DNA of 64,000 bases from the NCBI GenBank assembly GCA_949358305.1, contig OX442315.1:7156427-7220426 (forward strand), given 5' to 3'. A program made the translations under genes and the position numbers. Shown piece after piece: positions 44,044 through 54,900 of the stretch. Under the pieces are notes generated by a model. It saw only the letters and a list, made by a program, of their open reading frames with translations. It had not been told where the DNA came from and did not search any database. Numbering within the stretch: position 1 is the first letter of the stretch; every line of letters begins with the position of its first letter. The stretch is from Strigamia acuminata (taxonomy: Eukaryota; Arthropoda; Chilopoda; Geophilomorpha; Linotaeniidae).

Positions 44044-44393
44044 GTCGACAGTGTCGGTCAGATGCGAATGATAAAAGCCTTCAACAATTTCTTTTCAAGA
44101 GCGAAACGTTAACGGTTGCGAATGATTGAATCGGCTTGAACCGGTGAGATCGAACAGTGATTGGTCAATGGCGTAATACTATTTCTATTTCTATGTCAGT
44201 TTGAAATCGTACGAAATTTGCAGTCAGCACGCTAAGGGAACGTTTTCTTCTTTCGACCAATCAGTAACGTTCGCTTTGGTCTTGCTTATTACACTCTCCA
44301 GTATAATACAATTGATCGCATTCGAATTTCATTCAAACAATCTTCCGTCTTTGTGTTCGTTCTTGCATTTATTTCTTCTACAGATCGTTCTTT
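44044..44393. promoter_or_regulatory. shared divergent promoter region, LRR copy B / RBX1
   Basis: Only 350 bp separate the two start codons. It holds an ATTGG (44160-44164) and a CCAAT (44257-44261), an inverted pair typical of bidirectional promoters. TTCTTCTACAG at 44374-44384 could be the acceptor of a 5' UTR intron of RBX1. Confidence 0.55.
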
Positions 44394-45046
<653 letters not shown>

Positions 45047-46063
45047 TTGTTGTCTATGCGTGGCTAGCCGTGCATCCCCGAAGAGTAGATGTAAATTGTA
45101 ATGGATAATTTCTTGTTTTAAATCATAGTAATAATAAAATAAAAAAATGTACCGTATTAGGTAGGTTTTATTATAAAGGTTTGATGTTGTGGTTTCAATT
45201 CAATGGTTTTTATCAAACAAGTTTCAGACAAAGTGTTTTAAATGTGGTGTTTTAATTGTAAAATACAGTTAGATTTCATTCTAAAAATTAAATAAATAAA
45301 TAAATGTTTTTAAGTATGTTTTTTAAGTAATGAATGCACTGTTGCAATTAAAATGAGCAATATTTTAGATGAATGTCATTTTGATTTATTTTAATTGCAG
45401 CTAATATTAATTTATACATTAAAATTACATTTTGAGTGAATTTTAATTTTTAAAACCCTTTATATTAAACTATCTTTTATCTATTTTTGCTACTAATAAA
45501 TGCAGTGTTGCAGCTAAAATACCATTTCATAATAAATGAATGAAGGCTGCTATTTGTCAAATTTTATTAAAAATTGATCATATTTTCCACAAGTCATAAA
45601 AAAAAAAATTGTACTTGTCAAAATTCATGGGCATGTACAGTACTCTGAATATGAAAAATCTGGTTCTGGAATTATTCTAAATTAACAAATTGATGTTTAC
45701 ATTTTACTGTGTAGGAGATTTTATTTACTGCGGATTAATTTTACAGCGCGACAGATTGTTATCTACTTTTTAAGTGCAAATGCAAGTTTTGCCTCTTGAC
45801 ATAACTTTAAATTTCGTCATAAGGTGAAGTGTCCACATTTTTATAAATTCAAATCCAACGATAAGCCAGGAAGAAGTTCAACCTGCAAGTCCAAAATTTT
45901 TACTTTTAACATAAAAATTCTAAAATTTTCAGACACTCGATATAAGAAGTTCCAAAATTAAATCGTCAAAACGTATTTAATAATTTTCAATGCAAATTAA
46001 CAAGTACCGTTGGATTGTAAATGGGATTATATTTACTACAGTTTAGTTTTACATATACATTTT
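45047..46063. pseudogene. AT-rich region with decayed LRR-family 3' ends
   Basis: 45235-45300 resembles the 3' flank of LRR copies A and B. About 45775-45990 repeats, in degraded form, the minus-strand LRR C-terminal coding sequence and its 3' flank (TTTTGCCTCTTGACATAAC and TTTTACTTTTAACATAA segments). No open gene remains. Confidence 0.5.
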
Positions 46064-46481
46064 TTAATAGTTAAATAATTGCAATCGATCTGTTAAGTTT
46101 AAATCCAAGTTTTGACTTTTGACATAACTTTGAATTAAAACATAAGCTGAAGCGTCAATCTTTCTACAATGCCGTATGCATAGCTGAGTGAGTGGATTTT
46201 GCATTCCCAACACTTTCATGATGGAAGTGGGACTAATAGAGTGGCAACAGTAAAATTCTAAAGTTTTCAATCTGGAAAGTTGTGAAATCAAACTCAAAGG
46301 GAGGTCCGTTGGGAAACCAACCAAGACCAATTTTTCTAAACTTTTACGCTCTACCAATAATGTTTTCATTTCTTGTATTGTAATTAAGCCTAAATGCTCT
46401 AACCGCAGTTGACGTAGGTTTTTCAACGGAGCATTAATAATGTTATCAGTTTCATCGGAAATTGTACACCATCTTAAGCTT
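46064..46481 (-). pseudogene. LRR protein copy C, 3' fragment broken by Gypsy-2
   Basis: The last 130 or so codons of a third LRR paralogue. APLKNLRQLRL, EMKTLLVERKSLEKL and SYVKSQNLDL match copy B at its C terminus. The frame runs unbroken to the Gypsy-2 LTR at 46482; the upstream part of the gene is not in the window and presumably lies beyond the other end of Gypsy-2. Confidence 0.82.
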
Positions 46482-47110
46482 GTCGTGATTCGACTTTGTG
46501 GTTAAAGATAATAAATAATAGTACTCGGGAAATACAATATAAGATATAATACTGCTTTATTAAATACGCTTACTAATACAGTAAAGGTTAAGGTGATTCC
46601 AATGATGGTCCTCGGATTCTTCTGCGAATACGAGTCGCCGCTAAACAATGGTAGTTCCTATTGTTTAGTCCTACGCGTGGTCTGTGTTGTTGTCTAGGGT
46701 TATTTCCACGTGTTATAACGAACACGCGAGAATTCGCTTTCTCGTGCGAATTAAACGAATATCGCTTGGATATTTATTCTAGCGTAGTTTGGCTACGCTA
46801 AATAAATGTGGCTGTTGTACAGTTGAATGGTCAGCGGGCACCGGTCCTCGATCAATCCGTGAAACGGCCTGAAAGGTGAGGTAGATGGTGCTCTTGCTGA
46901 AATGTGGTAACTGTAGTGTATATCCGGTCAAGCGTTGGCGTTATATATTAGCCGGAAATGACGTCATATGCAAATCCTTCTGATTATGCAGGTTCGCAGA
47001 AACACGAGACTAGTCAGTCTAGTCGGTATTTCTAGCGCGCTCTAGTGGCGAGGATTAATAACATGATAATCGCCGCTAATTACTTCTTCAGGTGATGCCG
47101 AATCACCACA
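46482..47110 (-). repeat. 3' LTR of Gypsy-2
   Basis: 629 bp. On the plus strand it begins TGTCGTGATTCGAC and ends GAATCACCACA; short inverted ends with TG and CA. AATAAA (minus strand) at 46556-46561. The possible target duplication is AAGCT at 46477-46481; the other end is not visible. The adjoining tract CTCGGGGAGGGACG (minus strand, 47111-47124) is the polypurine primer. Confidence 0.8.
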
Positions 47111-47304
47111 CGTCCCTCCCCGAGAATAAATCATCGGGGCCCCCCTTTAAAATAAAAGGTGGAACAATATCTAATCATAAAATAATCTTTTTATTAAAGG
47201 ATGATGAATGATGAATAAAATGTTTTACATTCTCGAAATTGATACATAAATAGTTTCTTGGTTCTTTAGGGAAGACAGTCTTCTCGTCTCGAATTTGCAA
47301 TCGA

Positions 47305-50300
47305 TTATTTCTTCAAGTTATCGGCGTAACTTGGCTTATCTTCCGAACTTGGTTCGTCCAGGTTGGGAGATGTGGTCAATCTTGAAGAGTAGTCCGAGGG
47401 ATCTTCGCTCTCATTTAAGTAGAAACGCAGGTGTCCCGGCGCCTCCAGCGGATTTCCCGTTCGTTCGTGGGCCCAAATCGGTGGCAGGAAGGCCGACATA
47501 CCTTGATTGGTGTGGTGGATTCTTTGGGCTTCGGCGATGCTGGTTGGCGCGCGATGCGCTCGGAGGAGCCGTTGATGTTGGATGAAGCGATCGTCTCCGG
47601 CTCCGGCTTCAATAGCATCCTTCATCCAGACGTAAAGAGAATAGCCACGGTCTGGGGTCTGGAGTAATTTTGTTTCAGTGTCCTTCGTCAAGGACAACCC
47701 CGGGAAGTACATCCGGAGTCTGGCGGCGATCTGAGGTTCTGCCGTCTTGGAAGCCTTCATGTTCGATTTTGGGCGGAGCAACTTTCCTTTCGTTCCCTTC
47801 TTTTTGAGCGAGACTGGATCGGCCAGTGGCTCGGGAGGTCTATTTTCCTTCGGTGGAGGCGGAGGAGGAGGTGTCGGATCCCTGGGAGCCGGAGTTTCCA
47901 CGACTGGTGTGGTCACCGAAGATGACGGAAGCGGATGTTGGATGATCGCTCGAACGTTTTGGTAAGAGGCCTCTGGATCCGGGTCCTGGGCCACCATTTG
48001 GGCTCGAATTATTGCCGCGGAGGGCACTAGGCGTGTCCAGCTGTCTACGAGAGCCGGCGGGACTTGGAAACCCTCGTGGGCCACTACGATCCAGGCTGCT
48101 ACAGCGACACGCGCGTTTCGGAAGGTGGCGGCGGCCAGTAAAATCGACATCAAGTCGGTAATGGCAACCACGATCCTCGTATTCCAATTTGGATGATCCC
48201 GATTCCTGTTCTGCGTATATTCAATCGAGATCCGCTGAAGATTCGAGATGACGTTCTGGATCACGTTTTGTTGGTACGAATCCATTTCGCACAACAGTGC
48301 TCTGGCCTGCTCCACGGTTGTGACGTCCAGAAATTGTTGCAGCGTTACCTCCGACGGGTTGACTGGAGTCGAGGCTTGGATGACTGCTGGGGCTGGCAAC
48401 ATTGGATTGGGTCCCGCGGATGTCGTTGGCTGAGGCACAGATCTGACCAGACGTCTTGATTTTTCCGGTTCGGGCTTGTCCCAAACAATTGGAGTTCTCG
48501 TTGAAGTTGAAGCTTCGGGGATCGTTGGGAGAGGTTCGACTTTGGCTGGTCCAAAGCGAGCTTCTCGATGTTTGAGTTGTTCTTCAGAACTCAGTGTCGG
48601 TGCGCCGATTATTACTTTCTTGCGAAAGGCGCTTGGGAGGCTGACGCTGGATGTTACGCTTCTCGTCTGCGAGAGTTCCGGCTTGATGAAAGCGCTTGGC
48701 GCCGTCTCTAGACTCGAGGCGGTCGAGGGAGTCGGGCGGTAGACTGGTTTGGGCTGCAGTTGCTGGTATTTCATAACTACCGCGAGGAGATCCGCCTGAG
48801 TATACATCTTCTTCTGCTCGGGGACCTCGTCGATAATTACCTCGTCGTCGATCTTCATTGGTTCGGGACTGTCCCGAATTGATCGTGTGTTTTCGTAGCG
48901 TTTCCTATCTCGCTGTCGTATTTCCTCTTCACGATACGCTTTCCACGAACGTGTGCGACTCTCCGATCCTCTTCTTCTTCGTTCGTCTTGTAGACGGAGG
49001 TTCTCTCGTTCACGTCGGGCTTTCTCATCACGTTCGCGTAGGAACTCTTCTCGGTGTCTGTTCCACGCTTCTCTGTTTTCCTCCCGCCGTCTGAAGTAAT
49101 TTCTACGATAATCGTTCCAATCTTCTTGGTTCCTATCGCGTCGGCGTTGATCTTCTCGGCGGTCGGGGAGTTCGCGTACACTTTCTCTTCTACGGCTGGT
49201 TGACGGGGCGTCCCTCGATCGAAATCGCGATGTTTGTAGGGCCTCCGTTTTTTCTAGGCGAGAGAAAGCGCTTGGTTTGGCCAGGCGTTTCTTTGTCGCG
49301 GGTATCTTACTCTGCGCGCTGCTGGAAGTGCTTGGCTTGTCCAGGCATTGTTTCTTTGCTGAACAGCCTCCTTCGTCGTGCTCGTTGGAGAGACGTTTCT
49401 CAGCCTTCTGGCGTTTGCGACCAAAGAAACCTAAAAAGTGTAATTGGTGCATTGCTCGCTGCGAGGAAATAAAACCGTGTCTTGGCCTCCAATCTGGGCG
49501 GTCGGGTCGATCGTCTTGGATTTGTTGGAGCCAAATCTTAATTTCCTCGGTCGAGTAACCGTCCGGCTGCAAATAATCGAAAACTTCGTCATGCGCGGTT
49601 CGTCTCACTTCTTCGTAATACGCCATATGAATCTGGTGTTTTTCTTCATCTGTTTCGGCGTCGCGCCACTGTTCGTAAACATCCCATCCTCGCTGGTTGT
49701 CGGGGAAGGCGGCTCGGATTAGTGGATTCGGGATTGGCGCTGGTGGGTCCATGTTTCTTGAGATAACTGCCCGTAATGCTGCTTGGTATTGGCGTGGCAT
49801 GTAGTGGATCAACGTTTGCTGGCTGGACCAGTAGCGGCTGATCGCACGAGACAATAATAGGCGAATCTTCCATGGTTCAAAGTTGACCGATTCTTCGAGC
49901 GCTTGTCGGAACAGTATGGGGATGACTTCTCGCCATAAGCTGCCTGCGGAAACTCTTTTCGGGTCGATTTGTCCCCACGTAGTGCGATATCCGTCCTAAA
50001 TATAAGAATATTAATGAATATATTAGGATCGTTGATTAATTTGTCATATTTTTCTCTAGAGATTCTTTCGTCTAACACAAGATGGCGTCATGGTCGGCCA
50101 TGTGCTTTTCGACCACGTGTCTTGAAGTTACTTTTTCTTTCGGTGTTTGATTAATTTTGACGATTCGTCACTTAAAGTTAAATTATTTCTTCGTTCGTGG
50201 TCAGTCCACGAACTTATTTCGTATTTTTGATTCTCGATAATTGAATTTTTTCTATTTTTTACTTACGTCGGGTTGGACATCGGGTTCATTGGGTTCGTCC

Positions 50301-50419
50301 CAATTTCCCTCTTCGTTGTTTACGACTATTTGTAACAACTCCACTTGTTCTTCATCGTCATCCTCGGAAGCGTTGTTTACGGCCCGTTCAATTTCTTTCT
50401 TCCAATCATTTCTTTTCAT
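47305..50419 (-). CDS. ORF3 of Gypsy-2: spliced homologue of Gypsy-1 ORF3
   Basis: Exon 1 (50419-50267) encodes 51 residues (MKRNDWKKEIERAV, then an acidic stretch with GNWDEPNE) and ends GAC|GTAAGT. The intron is 271 bp with acceptor TTATATTTAG at 49996-50005. Exon 2 (49995-47305) gives 947 residues in total. No ATG explains the conserved start of exon 2 (YRTTWGQIDP), so splicing is required. Conserved with Gypsy-1: TWGxx[49 protein letters not shown] and FLPPIWAHERT. Between the N-terminal and middle blocks lies an Arg/Glu-rich region (about residues 260-370), and a Pro-rich stretch PTPPPPPPP follows. No membrane segment is visible. Function unknown. Confidence 0.82.
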
Positions 50420-50637
50420 TTTTCGGAAATTAATTTGATACTTTGATTTACGGCTGCCTCGAGGTGATCGTCGCTTAGTCGGAGATGACAGTGATAAATG
50501 TGGGTCGGGTTAGAGGTTAACTATTAGTCTCGTGTCGTCTTTGATTGGTTTGGCCAATTAAGACGCATTGTGGGACGTAACAGGTGTCCCCCCTGTGGTT
50601 GTTTTTATCGATTGTTTGAGACAATGGCTGGAGTCGC

Positions 50638-52287
50638 TTATTGTTTTCCGACGAGTTTCCCGTCTTTTATGAACGGGTTTGGCTTGTGTCGACGCATACC
50701 GTATATTTTATCAGGTTTGAGGATTCTTGTAGTCTTATTTTTGTTTGATTGCTTTCCTTTTTTAGGAGATTCTTCGACTATTTCCTCCCTCTCCGAAATC
50801 TCATCCGGGGCGTCGGCCGCTTCGTGTAACTCATCTTGAACTAAATTGGTTGGGCCAGTTTGTTCATCTAAAAACATGTCGCGAATAATTGGATTCTGCG
50901 CTGGTTTCGTCTGATATTCCGTCCAAGCCTCTTGAGGAAACTCAGGTAAGTATGGAGTTAATTCTCGGGCGTGGATCGATCTAAAATTAACGTTGTCTGC
51001 CAATCTTTTTAGCTTGAAAGCGTTTCCGCCGTGGGCTTCGAGTATGACGTACGGGCCGTCGCGTTTGTCTGCTAGGCCTGAGTGGATCCCCTTATCGGCG
51101 CTGGACTGAATATGTGTGTCTTTCCAGACGAGGTCATTGACTTTAAAATTGCAGAAGGGCCGATCCTTTCCAGCAATGCTAATACGATCTCTCATGTCGA
51201 ATATGTGAGACATCATATGTTGATAAGTGGCCGAAATAATTTGCTCCAACCTATCGACGTAAATATGAGGCTTCTCGGGATCGATTTCCAGTATTTCCTC
51301 CGGTATTCGCGGGTCCCAGGGCACTCTGAGTTCCCGAGCGAAGTTTAGAAACGCGGGAGAAAATTTGCGATTCCTCGAGATCGTCGTGCGGATGCTGAAG
51401 GCAATTTCACGAAGATATTCGTCCCAGCTGGAGTGAACATCGGTGAAAATTGCCAGCGCATATTTTATGTCGCGATTTAACCTTTCGACGGGATTGGCCC
51501 GTGGATTATAGGTTGACGTGTATGATGTCTCGATGTCGAATTTTTTACAGAAGTCTTTATACAAATTTGACGCAAATTGTGGTCCATTATCGGAAATTAA
51601 TTTCCGAGGGAATCCGAAATGAAGCGCCACTTCGTACAAACATCGAATGATTTTCTGCTTAGTTGGTCTCTCCATTGGAAAGAGCTCGGGCCATCCGGTC
51701 GCGACATCCATGATTACTAAAATATATTTGTTTTTATTGGATGACGTGGGTTTTGGGCCCATTAAATCCACGCTCCAGCAGTCGAAGGGTGCGAAGGGGC
51801 CGAGTGAGATTCTTTCGTAATTCTTGGGCGTCCTAGGTTTGCACGCTTGGCATCTGGGGCAGTGGTGAATGAAACGAACAATATCTCGGGTCATTTTGGG
51901 CCAAAAATAGAGTTGGTTCGCACGGTAGATTGTTCTGGCCACTCCAGAATGTCCGGCGAGTGGGTGTCCGTGGACCATCCACAGAAACCTTGTTAGCAGA
52001 CTCCTGGGTATAACGACTTTCATCGAAGTACCTGTCTCCGTCAGATCATCGCGGAAATTCGGGTGGTGTTTTAGTAGAAGTCCATCCTCGATTAAGTACG
52101 TGGAGGCCTCTCTTTCGAATTCTTCGCGTTGGATTTCGTCGAAATTCTTGTCGGGAAATTTTTTATTTGTGATGAAGTCTCGATAAGTTTTACAGAAGTC
52201 GTCTGTCATTTGGGCGGCTATTAATTCGTCCCTGGTGGGCGGTTTGCTGTTCGTCCCCTTGCTTACGTGGGCGACGAATGCTCGAAC
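50638..52287 (-). CDS. pol: Gypsy-2 integrase (downstream part of pol)
   Basis: The frame enters at 52287 from the insertion point and continues the RNase H-integrase connection (VRAFVAHVSKG matches [10 protein letters not shown] of Gypsy-1). Zinc finger: GHPLAGHSGVARTIYRA and [10 protein letters not shown]. Core: SVDLMGPKP, SDNGPQFASN and [16 protein letters not shown]-type module ([19 protein letters not shown]) and the end PFIKDGKLVGKQ follow. The enzyme inserts element DNA. It was originally one frame with 61932-64000. Confidence 0.92.
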   Translation of the reverse strand, partial: VRAFVAHVSKGTNSKPPTRDELIAAQMTDDFCKTYRDFITNKKFPDKNFDEIQREEFEREASTYLIEDGLLLKHHPNFRDDLTETGTSMKVVIPRSLLTRFLWMVHGHPLAGHSGVARTIYRANQLYFWPKMTRDIVRFIHHCPRCQACKPRTPKNYERISLGPFAPFDCWSVDLMGPKPTSSNKNKYILVIMDVATGWPELFPMERPTKQKIIRCLYEVALHFGFPRKLISDNGPQFASNLYKDFCKKFDIETSYTSTYNPRANPVERLNRDIKYALAIFTDVHSSWDEYLREIAFSIRTTISRNRKFSPAFLNFARELRVPWDPRIPEEILEIDPEKPHIYVDRLEQIISATYQHMMSHIFDMRDRISIAGKDRPFCNFKVNDLVWKDTHIQSSADKGIHSGLADKRDGPYVILEAHGGNAFKLKRLADNVNFRSIHARELTPYLPEFPQEAWTEYQTKPAQNPIIRDMFLDEQTGPTNLVQDELHEAADAPDEISEREEIVEESPKKGKQSNKNKTTRILKPDKIYGMRRHKPNPFIKDGKLVGKQ

Positions 52288-52289
52288 TG

Positions 52290-54193
52290 TGTGACGGTTT
52301 ACAATGGCTATAAATGCCTATTTTCTTAGAAAGAAGCGCTGTTGCGCCATTATCATGATATCTCGAAGATATTCTGTGTAAAACTGATAAATGTCTGGAA
52401 TAAAGTTATTTATGATGTTTCAAATACAAAGATGTTCGTTTATTAAGAATAAACACTCATTCCTACTTGATATCAAAGGATTCCGGCCGAATCACGAAGA
52501 GTCGTCTGCTAAAACCGCATTTGTCAATGCGCAATGTTGCCACAAGATGGCGCGATTACGATTTAGCGGCAAATTCAAGATATGAATATAAAACATGTAA
52601 ATAAATATAAAACTATATTTACTAGAATGAAACGAAGCTTTGTGAACATTAATATAAAGATATATTAATGTCTTGTGATGTTAAATACAATGTAACTTCC
52701 ATTTTCTGCGGGACAGGACATTTGGTGATCAATCGATCAACCAATAGATCTGATTGGTGGATCCATTTCCGGTCCTGGGTATCCAGTTCCGGTTGTGGTG
52801 AGAATTAGCACATTGTTCCTCCGTATCCACTTCCGGTGATACGGGATTGGAGGGATTCGTGGAACCCATGTTCCAATTGGATAACTGGATTAATCCTTAA
52901 TCCAGTCAGGTTATATAAACCCAAACAACCGGCCATTCTGCAGCTCTGTTTGATTATTTTCTGTTTGGTATTGTTACTTAAGAAATATGATTCGTTGTTC
53001 ACGTAAAAAAACCTTTTGGTTCTTTGTTGATTTATTCGCAAAGAACCGTTGCATGATTCTACAGAATCATGCCACCGCCGGCAATTGAAGTCGAAGTGCT
53101 GGGATCATTATGTTGCATAAATGTTACAGTTTACGGTTGCGACGCCGAAGGAGAACCCGCCGTTGTGCAATTCAGTATCCTCCGGACAGGACCATGTGGT
53201 CTTTCTCGGTATGAACGTATTCCGTTACCGCAAGTAGCATCGTTGCTGTTGAGAATTAGTTCCTTCACCGGATGGTGCCAAAGCAGTCTGTTTTACAGTA
53301 ACCACGAGTAGCACCAAGTGTTTGGCAAGCTGATTCTCATGGTATTCGATGCCAAAGTAGTCGGTCTATTATTAGTACCGCGAGAGATAAAACTGCTGTG
53401 CGGAGCCGCGAGCTATCGACCCCTGTGTACGTGGTACCGTCAACCACTCGATGGACGACCGTGCTGCGACGCCGGGGACGCTTGATACCGTTCTGCATGG
53501 CAAGGCGTATATTCTAATCGATGGCAATTGTGTGTTGCGACGGGAAGCTTAATCTTCATTTTATTTATAACAGCAAAACTTAAACTCGACAACCAGTTGG
53601 ACCAAAATCAAGTCAGAAGACTTAATCTCATATTGAACTCAATATAACCGATAAGTTGACGACAACTTATTCCCGAAAATATCTAAATAAGAATTCACAA
53701 CGATATGAATTAAATATAATTCATAAGTGGAATATTGATAAGTAAATGAATACATTTACTTACACCAATATCCTCCCAAAGTTGTGGCGGTGCAGACAAA
53801 GTCAACCGCAATGCTCAGATCATTCGATTTATCGACGTGCGATAGTTTACACAGCGAACCAAGGAAACCAGCGAAGCCGTATCGGACTCCAGGACACAGC
53901 CATCCGGCTTAAGATGACATCTATAATCAGGTCGAGCGATGGGGAAACCGCTCCCATATTCCAGACCCGTAGTGATATTATTCTAGGGCCAGTTGGCCAA
54001 TTCTTTGTATAGTTTAATAGCTGATTTAACTTGCCAAATGTCGGCATTAGTCCTATGTATAATTTAGCCTTGATATTATTGTTTACCAACAATAAACTGT
54101 CTTGTATTTATCTCGTATTGTATTCACTGTTTATTTATTGCGATCTCTTCCCGGTACCATTGTTAAATGGGAGTTGTGGTCGTCACCGTCACA
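52290..54193 (+). repeat. 5' LTR of the LARD-like element
   Basis: 1904 bp. CAAGATGGCG at 52543-52552; a TATA box (TTATATAAAC) near 52910-52919 after GGATTAATCC repeats. The short ORFs inside are not convincing genes. Confidence 0.92.
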
Positions 54194-54900
54194 CGTGGAG
54201 GTCCCACCGAGATTAGGTTGCAATTAAATTCGATTGAATTGCAACAGTGAATATTGGAGATAAATATTTAACTAAAAGATTTAAGTTAAAAATAGACAGA
54301 TTAAATTTTCAGTTTATATTTCCATGTGAAGAAGTTAAACTGATGAAATAGAAATACGTAGTAGATTTTCCTTCATTATTTTCGTTTGAAGATTTTAGGG
54401 ATTTCAAAGACTACCACCTAATCTCACACGTGGAGGTCCCACCGAGATTAGGTTGCAATTAAATTCGATTGAATTGCAACAGTGAATATTGGAGATAAAT
54501 ATTTAACTAAAAGATTTAAGTTAAAAATAGACAGATTAAATTCTCAGTTTATATTTCCATGTGAAGAAGTTAAACTGATGAAATAGAAATACGTAGTAGA
54601 TTTTCCTTCATTATTTTCGTTTGAAGATTTTAGGGATTTCAAAGACTACCACCTAATCTCACACGTGGAGGTCCCACCGAGATTAGGTTGCAATTAAATT
54701 CGATAGAATTGTAAAAGTGAATTTTGAGATAAATATTTAACTAAAAGATTTAGTTAAAAAACAGACAAGTTTCAAACCATGTTTATTTTCTTGAGAAACA
54801 CCAAAACAGTCCTTTAACTAGGAATTTCGGAAGTTATAGACCTATCACACGATCACTGAAATAGGTTGCAAATTAATTCGATCGAATTGCAAAAGCGAAT
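54194..54900 (+). repeat. triplicated primer-binding region, 235-bp tandem repeats
   Basis: The primer site TGGAGGTCCCACCGAGATT (complement of tRNA-Gln 3' end, about one mismatch) is at 54196, 54431 and 54666, exactly 235 bp apart. Units 1 and 2 are nearly identical, unit 3 is diverged, and a remnant of a fourth lies near 54840-54990. Each primer site is followed by the near-palindrome TTGCAATT...AATTGCAA. In units 2 and 3 the site sits between CCTAATCTC and GAGATTAGG, which can pair. Confidence 0.85.

Noticed and set aside
49809-50078. Minus-strand ORF over the ORF3 intron and exon 2 start of Gypsy-2
   Set aside because: It is in another frame than the conserved TWGQIDP motif and has no counterpart in Gypsy-1.
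53069-53311. 80-codon ORF in both LARD LTRs (also 60807-61049)
   Set aside because: It is present twice only because the LTRs are identical; no recognisable domain and no independent support.
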